Under the pieces are notes generated by a model. It made no database searches, was not told the DNA's origin, and saw only the letters and a list, made by a program, of their open reading frames with translations. A stretch of 64,000 nt of DNA from Carya illinoinensis (taxonomy: Eukaryota > Streptophyta > Magnoliopsida > Fagales > Juglandaceae), in assembly GCF_018687715.1 (NCBI RefSeq), contig NC_056752.1:39592501-39656500 (forward strand), given 5' to 3'. This document shows positions 23,946 through 35,595 of this stretch, piece by piece (within the stretch, counting starts at the first letter, position 1; each line of letters opens with the position of its first letter). A program made the translations under genes and the position numbers.

Positions 23946-24709
23946 TAGATTTGTAGTTTAACAATAGTGCTTATTGTTAAATAAATTTGTAGTTTTGTGG
24001 GTTCTTTTAAGTCATTTGCTTTTCTTAATGACATCGATAAACCTTAACAATAGTGCTAATGGTTTTTATAGACTTAAAAAAATGAAGTGCATAAAGATTT
24101 TAGATGAGTAATTTTAGAACTTTATTTTGTTGAGAAATTTATTATTGGCCCAAAATAATTTTACTTGAAAAGAAATTTATAACATTTCAATTAATTTTAG
24201 AGTATTTGTGAGAAAAAGAAATATTTTATTTGCATAGAAGAAGGAAAAGAAGTTCATTTGATTTGAGTGGATAAAAATCAATATAATTGAGAGGAGAAAA
24301 AAAATAAAAATTGCGTATGACAGAGGCATTTGCGGTGAAATAATAGACTGCAAATACTGAAAGATTTCTGGCACTCTCCTCATTAGCCGGGAAAAGTCTG
24401 CCTTGGCTCAAAACTATTAGTGAATTTGGGACAAATTTTTTCCGCCGCAAATGCTTTTTTGTGGCGAAAAATAGACTTTTTGCGAAAACCCTTATTTGTT
24501 GTAGTGTGAAAAATAGTGAAATCTATTATTAAAAAATTAATTTTTTTCATATGGATCCTATATTTTATTTACTTTTTTCAAAATGATTACACTACAATTG
24601 TATAATTATGATTACAAATATCTTTTCTCTAATTTTTTATGCGATAATAAAACATAATAGAATTATCCTAATGTAAGTGATGATTAGACATGATTAACAG
24701 TAGCATGTA

Positions 24710-27700
24710 TGTGACGCCCCCAAATTCCGTTTGGGATCGGACGGACATTTGAAGCGTCGAGACATGCAACACAAGATTACCTGCCCCTGTTTATGACATA
24801 TAAGATGCAATATTCCTAACATGCATCTAACAATATGCAATATTCGCAGCGGATAAATTTTTTTCTTTAGCAATACTATGCACCAAATTGAAAATATCCC
24901 AAATGCTTAAAACATACCTCATATATAAAAATCCATTGAACAACTACGATCACAACACTAGTCCAAAATGGTTATGATCCAAAAAGTAGTAGAGATGCAA
25001 CTCAATCGTACAAGTAGTAATCTACGTTAATTACTATATCAACATTTATGTCGCACCGTCACTTAGTCAACTGTGTCTAGTTGATCAGCTCCTGATTCTC
25101 CTTCAGGTCCTGTAACAAGATCTACCATTCGGAGGGAATGGTAGTTGGGACTACCAAAATGAGATTTGATTACAAATCTCAGTAAGTTAACAAAAAACTT
25201 CCACACAAGCTAATGATGCATGGATGACAGTAAAAACATAAATGCATAATCAAATTCATAAGTAATTAAAGCATAACTTGGAGTACAACATAGCATAATT
25301 GACATAACTTAAATTGAAACATGAACTGAACTTGACTTGACATGAACTTGATCTGAAACTTGACTTAGCATGAACTTACTTTGAAACTTGAATTAACATG
25401 AAAAATACATACTCCACAGTTGTTGTGGCCCCATATATTCTACGTGTAAATACATACTCCACAGTTGTTGTAACCCCATGTATTCTACACAAACTTGACT
25501 TAACATGAAAAATACATACTCCACAGTTGTTGTGGCCCCATGTATTCTATGTATAAATACATACTCCACAATTGTTGTGGCCCCATGTATTCTACAGAAA
25601 CTTATTCTTTAACTGCTTAAATACATACTCCACAGTTGTTGTGGCCCCATGTATTATACGTGTAAATACATACTCCACAGTTGTTGTGGCCCCATGTATT
25701 CTACACAAACTTGACTTAACATGAAAAATACATACTCCACAGTTGTTGTGGTCCCATGTATTCTATACAAACTTGACTTAACATGAAAAATACATACTCC
25801 ACAGTTGTTGTGGCCCCATGTATTCTACGTATAAATACATACTCCACAATTGTTGTGGCCCCATGTATTCTACGGAAACTTATTCTTTAACTGCTTAAAT
25901 ACATACTCCACAGTTGTTGTGGCCCCATGTATTCTACGTGTCACAATTGCTGTGTCTCACGTGGTGTATGCGCCACAATTGCTGTGACCCCATACATAAG
26001 TAATCAAGATGAAACGTGACTGGAATACGAAATGACTGAAGCCCTGAAGTAACATAACGTGACTTGAACATAACTTGAAATATATGACCAACTTGAGATA
26101 GAAACATTTCGTAACATGACATAACATATAATAGACAACATATTTAACATGACATACTTGCAACAGTGAATATTACATGACTTGACATACATGTAATAGA
26201 TGGCATACTTAGCATGACGTACTTGTAAGGTACAGTAATATATGACAGAATATATTATATAACAGATAAAAATTGATGACAGAATAAATTCTGTACAATA
26301 GACAATTACGTGATAACTTGGCATGGAAAATGATAAATTCTGTAATTAGTGATTCTAAAAGTTAGAACTAAATCACTAAAAATTTGAAATATGGAAAATA
26401 CTAACTTAAAGAGTAAAATTTTCATTTTACTCTCTACATGTGGGAAAATGACCGTTTTACCCATAACTTAAGGATTTTGCATACTAACTCCAAAAGTTTC
26501 CAAAATTTACATTTCTCATGTAAATTTTATCCTAAACTTAAATATCAATTCAGAAAAATTTAAAGCAAAACACAACTATGAAGAACACACTATGGCCGAA
26601 ACATCCATAGGTCATTTCCCTTGATTTTTGTTGCAATTCCTTCCAATTTTCAAAACTCATGCTTAAACCAAAATTTTACAACAAACATCTTCCAATCCTA
26701 AGTTCAAAACCATACTTAAAACATCCATTTAGAAAAAGCTAATAATTAACACCAAACTGTTTTGTAAAAAGATCTAAGCACTTGAATCACAAGTTTTAAC
26801 CTTAAATCAAAACATCTCCAAAAATTTCAAAAATCAAATCTTACTTCTAACATATTCATAATATCATCCTAACATCAACCATGCTTTAAATCATCAAACT
26901 AAAGTCACCAAAATCACAAAATAACATTTGGAGGTTTTGGTTTTACACTTAGTCCAAAAACAGAAACTTTTTCCTCAACTAGTTTTGATAAATCTCTTGA
27001 TCTATGACTTATAAATATATGATCTTCAAACCAAACCATCACATGGTTTAAAAAGATGTCCTAAAACATATATAAGCTTCTAATTCAAGATCACATGGTT
27101 AGAAATTAACCAAAACATAAATTTAGCCAAGAATATCCACACTTTGGCTTATTTGAATATCTCTTTGCATAAAATTTCATATCTTTGAAACTAACATCAA
27201 ATATCTTCAAAATAATAATATAACATGTATATAAGATACTTAGGATCCTCCAATAAAATTATTAAAGTCATTAGAATAGGTTTAGACCACCAAAGAGTTA
27301 AACTTTTTCAAAACAGAAACTGTTTTTCTTCTTCCAGTTTCTAAGTTTCTAAATCTAAGAAAATATTTTATCAAAACCTTTAATCATGCAAAAATCCTCA
27401 ACCAATAGTCACATATACATGTTAACAATACTCCATAAAAATTTCGGACCAATATCTATCCATTAGCTTGGTCAAAAACTCCAAACTATAACATATTCTC
27501 CAATTTATCTCCCAGAATGACCTTTCTATAGTTTACACAATATTTTACTGACCAAATGATCTTCAAATGGGGCAAATAAGATATCCATGTAAACTAGACT
27601 AAAAAAGGAACAACTTATATGAAGGAGACTTTATGATAAAACACTTACAAAAGCTTCGAAATGGGTGTGCAAAAGACCTCCTAAAAGCTGTCCGAGAGAG

Positions 27701-28291
27701 AGTGTTTGATATTCTTTCAATGGAAAGTGTAAATGAAGAAAATTTCTTGGGGAGAGGTGGCTGGAGATACTTATGGATGAGATATGGAAGAGATGTGGCT
27801 GGAGTTGAGAGTTGAGTGTAGTTTTCTCCTACCCAAAATATCTATAAAAGATTATCTCATAATATTCTATCCAATAGTATCTACAAAAATCAACTTAAGA
27901 TATTTTTATCTAATAATATCTATAAAATCAACTCAAAATATTTTTACCCAATAATATTCATGAAAATTACCTCAAGATATTTCTTTTTATTCAATAATAT
28001 CTACAGTTTTGAACAGACGTTTTGTCCGAAAATATGAAAAAAAATGTTATTGCGCCATAAGACTTTAAATAACCCTCCGAGTCTAATGGCACAAACCATA
28101 ATACATTTTGACACTTCTAACTATCTCCAATAATCAAAAACACACTTCTGATACCATAGTAAATAATAACACTAACTATGTAGTTAGACAAAAACGTATA
28201 CGATTAATGGATTCGTGAAAACTTATGGGGTTTTCACGAGGTTCCTAAGTTAATAGAAATTTCATAATTGAATTTCTAGCGGGCTGTTACA
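24710..28291 (+). mobile_element. Solo LTR of a gypsy-type retrotransposon (3.58 kb)
   Basis: Begins TGTGACGCCCCCAAATTCCG and ends GGGCTGTTACA, that is TG...CA. It is flanked by a perfect 5-bp duplication ATGTA (24705-24709 and 28292-28296). No primer-binding site, polypurine tract or internal coding region is present, so it formed by recombination between two LTRs of one element. Related LTR sequence occurs at 1-227 and 61640-62993. The length is at the long end for plant LTRs. A tandem array occupies 25405-25995. ORFs inside it are not supported. Confidence 0.92.
25405..25995. repeat. Tandem array of ~44-bp units inside the solo LTR
   Basis: About ten good copies and two decayed ones of a unit centred on ATACATACTCCACAGTTG followed by TTGTGGCCCCATGTATTCTA. 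Units are adjacent in pairs or separated by one of two spacers (a 'cttgacttaacatgaaa' type and a 'cttattctttaactgctt' type). The order of unit pairs and spacers repeats, so a larger block of roughly 200-270 bp has itself been duplicated. Each unit contains CCACA...TGTGG, a short inverted repeat. Confidence 0.9.
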
Positions 28292-29348
28292 ATGTATGTA
28301 TACTTATTTTGCATTAATTTGAATGGAAATAATCAATATTAATTAATATTTCCAATGTATGGTACTATTGTCCCGTTTCTGTAATAAGCATGCGGATCAG
28401 TTCGACATCAAATGCCATAAAAAAGTACTTGAAAGTGTCTTTCCTAACACTAATTAATTATAGATGGATTGAAATGATTTGATTATGATCTGACAAGTAG
28501 CTGCATTTGAAGAAAAAAATATATTCATCATCCTCACATACCACAATACATTATAATTTTTTTAAACTTAATTAGTGCAGCTTTTTTTTAGTTTGTTTTT
28601 TCTATTCTTAAACTAATTGAATTCTTATATTCATCATTCATATAGCACACATAATTTGGTAAGAGAAAAAAAAAGTATAGTGTACGTGTGGGAATGATTA
28701 ATAGAATTTTTTATTCTAGAATGTCATTAATTTGAGTGATCACTAGAGCGTCGTTATTGTGAATTAAGAATTGTTTCGAGATTCTAGCACACTTATACTG
28801 TAATAAGTTTTCGCCGAGTTAAAGATAAGAGATATTGTCACCACAACAACTATGGAAATTGTGATGGAAAATTATGTGCCTTAAAAGAGGAGTTCCAAAT
28901 CTACTCAAAACCATGTACTAATTAAACATTCTTCGTGGACGCGCGCGCGCACACACACACATATATATATATATTAGTTATGTTTATATCAGTCCCAATA
29001 TTATACATGACTCATTTTGGCCCATGCTCTTAAGTAGTTAACTTCTACAATCATTAATCATGTGCACATAACTAGAAGTAATTAAAGGAGAGGCGCTAGA
29101 GATCAAATACAAGGTATCCTAATATTCATTCCACAAGCTTATTACTTTATATATGTAGGACGTACGCCTCGCTCCCATGCCATCTGACCCATGTTACATC
29201 ATGTCATCAATACAGCAGGAGTAGCATTCCCTTTCTCCTATAAGTAAGTGAACGGAAAAAGGGAAACCCAAAGAAAATACATGAAGAAGCAGCCTAGCTA
29301 GTTATAAGCTGTATATAACCTGACAGATAACGTACAGTCTGATCTTCA
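28292..29348. other. Host intergenic DNA downstream of small gene 2
   Basis: Starts with the right ATGTA target duplication. Contains mixed CG/CA/TA dinucleotide runs at about 28940-28974. No recognisable gene; the part near 29348 likely holds the 3' UTR of the minus-strand gene. Confidence 0.45.
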
Positions 29349-29657
29349 TTAGAAGTACTTAGCTTCGCTATAGATGATCATCACGGGGGAATTTTGGCCC
29401 CTAATAATATTGTTGCCACTCTGCATGTTGTTTTTGGTAACATGATGAGCTTCTTTCATCTGAGCAGGAACCTCGCTCATGATCTCCTGAAGATGAATAT
29501 TAATATTCTTACCATGATGATATGCATGCGTCGGAGGAGGTGGGGGTGGAAGCCAGTAACCATACCTTCTGGGTCGGGCGCCGTAGACTTTGTCTATTAT
29601 AGCAAAGCCTTCCAACCCAACCTTGACAAGCTTATCTGCCTGAGGCTGAGATGCCAT
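29349..29657 (-). CDS. Small plant protein of unknown function (paralog 2, 102 aa)
   Basis: Paralog of the gene at 13963-14229, same strand. N-terminal block KLVKVGLEGFAIID followed by YGARPRR corresponds to KIGVEAFDMID then GRPRIRP of paralog 1. The middle carries a poly-Pro run (six Pro) and His-rich segment, absent from paralog 1. The C-terminus has NNIIRGQNSPVMIIY, which is more diverged. The ORF can be extended 19 codons upstream, but the extension is low-complexity (IYIYIY from a TA repeat). MASQPQADK at 29657 matches the position of the start in paralog 1, so it was preferred. A TATA box lies about 112 bp upstream. No known function is recognised. Confidence 0.78.
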   Translation of the reverse strand: MASQPQADKLVKVGLEGFAIIDKVYGARPRRYGYWLPPPPPPTHAYHHGKNINIHLQEIMSEVPAQMKEAHHVTKNNMQSGNNIIRGQNSPVMIIYSEAKYF

Positions 29658-29768
29658 ATATATATATATATGCCTGATCAACTTTGCTTGCAGTAGTACA
29701 AATGTACAGATCAAGTACTAGTCGCTTAATTTCTCTCTCAATTGTCTTGTGTATAGGGTTACAGGCCA

Positions 29769-29775
29769 ATTTATA
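29769..29775 (-). promoter_or_regulatory. TATA box of small gene 2
   Basis: TATAAAT on the minus strand, about 112-118 bp upstream of the ATG at 29657, in the context GAGTATAAATTGG. The spacing parallels paralog 1. Confidence 0.6.
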
Positions 29776-31283
29776 CTCGATCGATCGGAACAATATTGCA
29801 TGCATTAATCAATATTGCGCCCTCTTATCTAGCTAGTTTCTTCTCTGATTGTTGGCCCACAGATCGTTATTTTCAAATATAGATATTACGCAGAAAAGAG
29901 AATTATAAAAGAAAATTAGGCCGGTGATTCTTTCTAGATTTTTTCTTTTCTTTTCTTTATTCTTGTAGATTTTTTAATGAAAAATTCTATTTATAATCTC
30001 CACTCAGAAATTACATGTGTAAACACTTTATTAAAAGAAGAAAAAAATCATTTTAAAAAGAATATTTTAATAATTTTAAAAAATTTTAAAAATAAAATTA
30101 ATTATATCTATATTATAATTTTCAAATAAAAACTATACGTAATACCTCTCTTTTCTAATTCATGATCAACCTTTAGAATAATGTTCATTCGAGGGTTGAT
30201 ATTACCTCCACTGTCATTAATGTCATTAATTAAGGTGTATTGGGTTGCTCACATGACTCCTAATAAAGTCCTGAATCTCCCGATTATGGCCACGGAGTGG
30301 ATTGAATAACTTTCCCCATGCATGGCCATGGGGCTATCATGCCACGCATGCATCTTTTTTTTTTTTTTTTTTTTTTTAGTGAGACCATGCCTGCATCCTT
30401 GAAAGAACGGTCACCGCGTTAAGGCATTTGACTTTTTTTTTCTTTTTTAAAATATTTTAAAAAAACAAAAGATTCTTTTAAAATTTTACATTCAACTATA
30501 TATTAATTCAAATAATTAATAGCTATTCTTCTCATTGTTTTTAAAGGAACAGTACTATTTATTATCATAAAATCAAATTAACCAAACAATTAAACTATTT
30601 TAATTTAAGGACTTATATTTCTACAACCTAAATGTACCCTTACACCTTATAAAGAAAATATTTTTCTCAAATTAAGTAAATATGTCCTTAAGTGTCAAGT
30701 ACAGTTGCAATATTTGATAATAAATATTTAAGAGGATTGTTACATATAATCGTGAAGTGTACTCAATCCTTCTAAAAAGGAGTACAGTTTATTATTAAAA
30801 GATTAATTTTTTTCATGTAAATCTTGTATTTATCAATTTTTTAAAAAAAAATTTACAACGCTTGTATATTTTACGATTGTAAATATCATTAATTATCATG
30901 ATTGATCAAATAATAATCGATAAATCAATGCTTTATATTTTTAAAAAACTTATTTAAAACATGATATATATCGGAACGTTCAAATTCTATAAATATAGTT
31001 TAAAACGAATTATAATATATATATATATATATATCATATGGAGGCCTCATAATTTAAAGATTTTTATTTTTAGTTATTAAACACACACACATACATCTAT
31101 TTAATTTATATATATTCCGTTCAAATGAATTATCTGGTTTTTATTTCCTCGGTGGCCTGTGGATCGATGTATTAGCTAGATTCTCTCGTCGGACATTTTA
31201 GAATATATATAAATATCTATATATTTCTGACGTATGATCATGACGTTGATGATGATCATGAGCTTAATTAAGAAGCAACCCTT

Positions 31284-31318
<35 letters not shown>

Positions 31319-32304
31319 TCCAGTGATCTACCGGCCGATTTGTTAGGTTAAAGGCGCAAGAAGGAGAAGAGGTGGCAGGATAAGATCGATGCTTATTCTT
31401 TCGGGTCAAAGCCAAACACAGACAGCATATTTGACCCAAATCAATTATTGAGATTCAGAAGTCCTTGTCGCCTTATCGGTTAATATCTCCTTTAATTATA
31501 TTATTTCTTTTTAATTTTGCACGGATGTCGTGTGTGTGTATATATATATATATATATATTTCTGTACAAACGTTATATCCATCTGACTAATGCTACTTAG
31601 CAGTATTTATTATTATTATTATTTTATTATTTATGATGTAATATTAGATTATTAGAGATTATTTATTATAATTTACTTATAAACTTGTTATTTAATATCT
31701 CATAATGATAAAAAAAATAAATAATAAATAGTTTTTTTCTATATATAATGAATGTTAAGTTTTGTGCATATATTTGTTAATGAATGCCAAAAGAAAAGGG
31801 CCAGAGAATCGTCTAAAGCAAGCTGCATCTAGCTAACGTCTGTCGATAACTTATACATCATTATTTAATTTGTTAAGATCGTGTGATCATAAAATCTGTG
31901 TCACGTTACCTATTTTTCATTTGATAGTTTCAAGTTTTGATAATTGGCCATAATTTTTTCAAAAATCTTATGGAGTATATATATTACAAAATATATATCA
32001 TGTTAATTAGAGGATAATATCTACCTAATTTTCATTCGATAGAATTCGCTTTGATTTTTGTGATTTATGCAGGGCCAGATTTTGAAACCCAAAGTTGGAT
32101 GGCCAATGCCCAGACCTACGAGGACGTACGTATATTATCCGTCTCCCCCACCCCCCTCTTTTGTTTTAGTTATCGGTTGATCAAAAATTACTTTTTTGGT
32201 ATAAGTTTGGATCATGATTCTTACAAAAATTATATAATCCAGAAAGAAAAAGAATTAGATTACGTGAATTATAAGATTACTAATCTTGTCATGAGAAGTA
32301 TCTA
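29776..32304. other. Host intergenic DNA upstream of small gene 2
   Basis: AT-rich, with a poly-T run at 30354-30379 and TA repeats near 31012-31035, 31284-31319 and 31538-31559. No ORF has a recognisable domain. The minus-strand ORF 31176-31439 translates partly through a TA repeat and was not called. Confidence 0.5.
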
Positions 32305-34010
32305 GGCCAACTAGCACTTGTTGGAAGATTTCGCTCAATGTCTTTCGGGGGCATTCTAGAAAAGGTGGGGAACAAGATTAGTAATTGGAAGTTGAAGTTC
32401 TTTTCACAAGCTGGAAAAGAAGTTTTGCGTAGGCCTAGCTACTAGCTAGCACTTGTAGGAATATCTCACTCAAAGTCTTACGGGGGCATTCTAGATAAGG
32501 TGAGAAATAGGATTAAGATGAAGTTCTTTTCACAAGCTGGAAAGGAAGTTTGCTTAAATCAATTATACAAACTCTTCCAAGGTTAATAGTGGGACTATAA
32601 TTAAGAAAATTAAAGAAAGATTCATTGGGTCAAACGGGATCAATTGGGAAAGGCAAAATCAATAGGAGGTCTAGGATTTAGAAATCCTGAAAATTTTAAC
32701 ATTATAACGTTGGCAAAACAATGTTGGAGACTGTTGCAGACCCTAAACTCACTAGCATCAACGAGTGCTTAAGCTTAATTACTTACCAAAGGTTGGCTGT
32801 TTTCAAGCAAAATTAAGCAGACACCCATTTTATGTTTGGGAGAGTTTGTTGACAGCAACATCCCTTCTTTAGGAGGGCATTGGATACACAATTACTGGAT
32901 CCCTCAATCAACATCTTTCGGACGTCAAAGTGCAGTTAGGATACTAGATAAAGATGCTAAAGTAGATGCCCTCATTGATATAGACACAAAACAATGGAAT
33001 CTTAGCCTACTTAAGGAAGTGTTCTCGAGAGTTGAAGCTGAAATTATTAGTAAAATTCCCATAGGTTACTGTAATAGACATAACAAACAAATATGGAGAT
33101 GCACTGTTAATAGATTATATTTAGTAAGGAGTGCATACCACCTTTAAGGATAATTAAAAGAAAGACTACAAGGACAACAATCCAGCAGCAACACAAAGAA
33201 AGAAAGCTGAACTAAGACATGGAAGTTGGAAGTTCCAAATGCAAGAAAGATTTTCTTACGAAGAGCTTTCCTTAATATACTTTCCACCAAGTTAAATTTA
33301 ATGCACTTTCCACCAAGTTAAATTTGTTCAAGAAGAAGGTACGTAGTTGATAATCCAAATTGCCCTTTTTGCTTACATGAGCCAGAATCAGTTGAGCATG
33401 CTTGATGGGAATGTATTTCAACTAGAGACATTTGGGGGCAATGTTTAAGAAAGTTTTAGAAGAGCATGATAATGAATCAAACCTAGCTCTTGCAAGATCT
33501 CAAAGAGCTAGATCAAAAGGTCACAAACAAGGCTAGAACATCCATAGAACAAAATGATTGCTGGGATACTCCTACAAAAGATGTCTTTAAAATCAATTGG
33601 AATGCTACGATTGAAAAAGTTCACTACAAGCTAGGGGTTGGGGTCGTAGTCTGTGATTGGGAGGGTAATGTTATGCCCACATTGAGAATGAGAATAAACT
33701 TGTTCCCAAACCCTTTCTTAGCAAGACTTATGGAGCTCTACAAGCCAATTTTTTGGCACTAATTTGGGGTTGAGGAATGTTGTTCTAGAGGGAGAAATTC
33801 TCAACGTTGTCAAGGCCATCCAAGGTTCTGAAGCCTATTGAAACAGCATAGGAATGCTCCTCTCAGGTATAAGACTGATGCTCAACAAATTTGATCAATC
33901 GTTTGTGAAACACATCAAGAGGAATACGAATGTAGTTGTTCATGTTTTAGGAAAAAATGCTCTAGCATTACTGATATGTTTATTGATTTGGATGAAATTT
34001 ATCGTTGTAT
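32305..34010 (+). pseudogene. L1-type LINE ORF2, 3' part (RT end, zinc-binding and RNase H regions)
   Basis: Plant LINE ORF2 features in order across frames: 'ISNWKLKFFSQAGKEV' (end of the reverse-transcriptase thumb, 32370-32427), 'SIGGLGFRNPENFN' and 'AKQCWRLLQ' (32660-32740), a 103-codon ORF from 32836 with 'DALIDIDTKQWNLSLLKEVF' and 'IWRCTVNRLYLVRSAYHL', the zf-RVT motif 'NPNCPFC....ESVEHA.WEC' (33355-33415), and an RNase H-like start 'FKINWNATIEK....GVGVVVCDWEG' (33590-33665). The catalytic RT core upstream is missing, as in 5'-truncated LINE copies. Stops and frame changes occur throughout. No clear poly-A tail or target duplication was identified. Confidence 0.8.
32307..32560 (+). repeat. 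Imperfect tandem duplication inside the LINE
   Basis: Two ~120-bp blocks (about 32307-32430 and 32445-32560) share 'CTAGCACTTGT.GGAA', 'GGGGGCATTCTAGA.AAGGTG' and 'TTCTTTTCACAAGCTGGAAA'. The second lacks about 15 bp in the middle. They encode the same RT-thumb segment twice. Confidence 0.8.
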
Positions 34011-34231
34011 TCAATCTCTGTTATGGCAGTTGCCTCTGGGCTCTTTCTTTATATATGAATCTCAATCACACACATTGCCCGCAATGTGCAATTAACATTT
34101 CTCGTGGTCGCGTGCAGAGTAGCAATGGTCGTTTCTCTGTGCCTTTTGACTCCATTCCCTTCTCGATTCTCATTCCCTCTCAGCTTTTTCCATCTCTCTT
34201 TGCTATATATACCATTGCTCGTTCATCTCCA

Positions 34232-34233
<2 letters not shown>

Positions 34234-34263
<30 letters not shown>
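34234..34263. repeat. (CT)n microsatellite
   Basis: About 15 CT units. Confidence 0.95.
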
Positions 34264-34267
<4 letters not shown>

Positions 34268-34409
34268 GTTTTCGATTCAATTTTTTTTCTTTTGCTTCTG
34301 TGTATTTTTTGTTGTTGGCTCTGCATGTTTTTCATAATCAAAATAAGATAGAGGATCCAAGAAACCCTCTCCGCTCATTGAAACGAGATTGTATTGCTTC
34401 TCTCCAAGT

Positions 34410-34411
<2 letters not shown>

Positions 34412-34475
<64 letters not shown>
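34412..34475. repeat. (CT)n microsatellite
   Basis: About 32 uninterrupted CT units, the longest simple repeat in the window. Confidence 0.95.
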
Positions 34476-34479
<4 letters not shown>

Positions 34480-35491
34480 GCAGCCATGCATACTTTAACT
34501 TCGATGATGCTCACACCAAGGCATTATGAATAAGAAAGACTACATTTTTGGGATTAAATGTTATGGTGGCATCTCAAACATGCAATTCTTTCAACTCAGT
34601 GTGCTCTCTCTCACACACACATGCACGTGCACCCTTTGACTTAAAATATTGATAAAGAACAAAGCTTTGCTGATTTATGCTTGGTATGGATTTTTGGAAT
34701 TTAGGGCCATGAAAATGGTTTTAACTTGTGTTAATTCTATCATTCTTGAAGTCAATATATGTGGAACGGATGAAATTGCCCAGGCCAAATCCACCACCAG
34801 AGCCATTAGGAAGCATGTGGGAAAAAAGAGATGATAGGACAAAAGTTGAGAAAAGAAAAAGATGACACAAGAAAAGAAAGGAAGCAATGGGAGTAAAAGA
34901 GAAAGAGACATGACGCTTACTTTCTCACCAACCACTGATAGGGGTTTTAATAAAAAGGATCTGAGATCATATATAAGAGGGTCTACTGGGCAACCAGAAG
35001 CTTTTAAAGCTTTTTCAATCTCTAGATGAAAGCTTCAGTTTTAACTATTTTCTCCAGATAACAAGGGTCACCAACCCATTTGTACCAGGAGCTATGAGAG
35101 ACCCTGAGAGAATCTAAAATACACCATTTGTAATGGATTTTCCCTCCAAAAAATCCATGGATGTAAGCCCTATGATGAACCATATAAATTTGTGTATCTC
35201 ATTTTCCATTTATATTTACTATATTTATTTTCTATTTACTAAAATAGACGTACGTATGGACACCGTATCGCTGCTTCGGACCACTGTCGTGGGCTCCAAA
35301 CAATTAAGACCCAAACCGTCATCTTGGGTCGGCAATGACTCTTTCCAACTTAGGGCTGTGCAAAATTTTGAAGCCTCCAATCTTGACCAACCTCTGCTCT
35401 ACCTCCACCTCTGCCTCTGACATGGGGTCCAAAATGCAAGACCCCCTTCTAGTTCTTCCTTCTTCCCCTCACGCACTCCCTTTCCCTTTCT

Positions 35492-35498
35492 TATAAAT
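35492..35498 (+). promoter_or_regulatory. TATA box of hAT-1 transposase gene
   Basis: TATAAAT in a pyrimidine-rich context, about 140 bp inside the proposed left terminus, followed by a C/T-rich leader. A splice donor-like GTAAGT at 35596 and an acceptor TTTTCAG ending at 37526, 20 bp before the ATG, suggest one 1.9-kb intron in the 5' UTR. Confidence 0.5.
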
Positions 35499-35595
35499 CA
35501 TCTCTTTCCCTCTCTAATTCTCTGTCACAGCGTTGCTCCATCCTAGATTGCCGTTGTCTTGCCGTAGCTGTTTAGCCTTTGCGACGTCGTAAATC

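Larger units (their letters stand above)
15309..24506 (+). mobile_element. CACTA (En/Spm) element, family B, complete ends (9.2 kb)
   Basis: The left terminus is CACTACAAAAAAAAGAATAG and the right terminus (complement) CACTACAACAAATAAGGG. A 3-bp target duplication TGA occurs at 15306-15308 and 24507-24509. The right subterminal zone carries repeated 'GGCGAAAA / TTTGCG / CCGCAAA' words (24330-24490) and the left one 'GGCGGA / CCGGAAAT / GCCGGAATT' words (15355-15430). It encodes TNP2 (18650-22160) and a Transposase_24 protein (22292-23945) in the same direction, the classical two-gene CACTA layout. Both genes are decayed, so the copy is not autonomous now. It differs from family A, which has TTCGAACG repeats and an extra divergent ORF. 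Confidence 0.95.
34011..35350. other. Non-coding DNA between the LINE and hAT-1
   Basis: No recognisable gene. Holds two pyrimidine microsatellites (listed separately). ORFs here run through (CT)n and give Leu/Ser repeats only. The 3' part forms the left flank of the outer hAT element; the sequence ACTCTTTC at 35338-35345 recurs exactly at 60542-60549. Confidence 0.45.

Noticed and set aside
25405..25995. Regular repeats with spacers, resembling a CRISPR array
   Set aside because: Spacers are only two recurring sequences and some units touch directly; the array lies within a plant LTR. It is a tandem repeat.
26004..26324. 106-codon minus-strand ORF inside the solo LTR
   Set aside because: Made of decayed ACTTGACATA-like LTR repeats. 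It gives Tyr/Cys/Ser-rich sequence and overlaps other ORFs in the same region.
31176..31439. 87-codon minus-strand ORF
   Set aside because: A third of it is a TA repeat (IYIYIY) and it bears no resemblance to the two small host genes.
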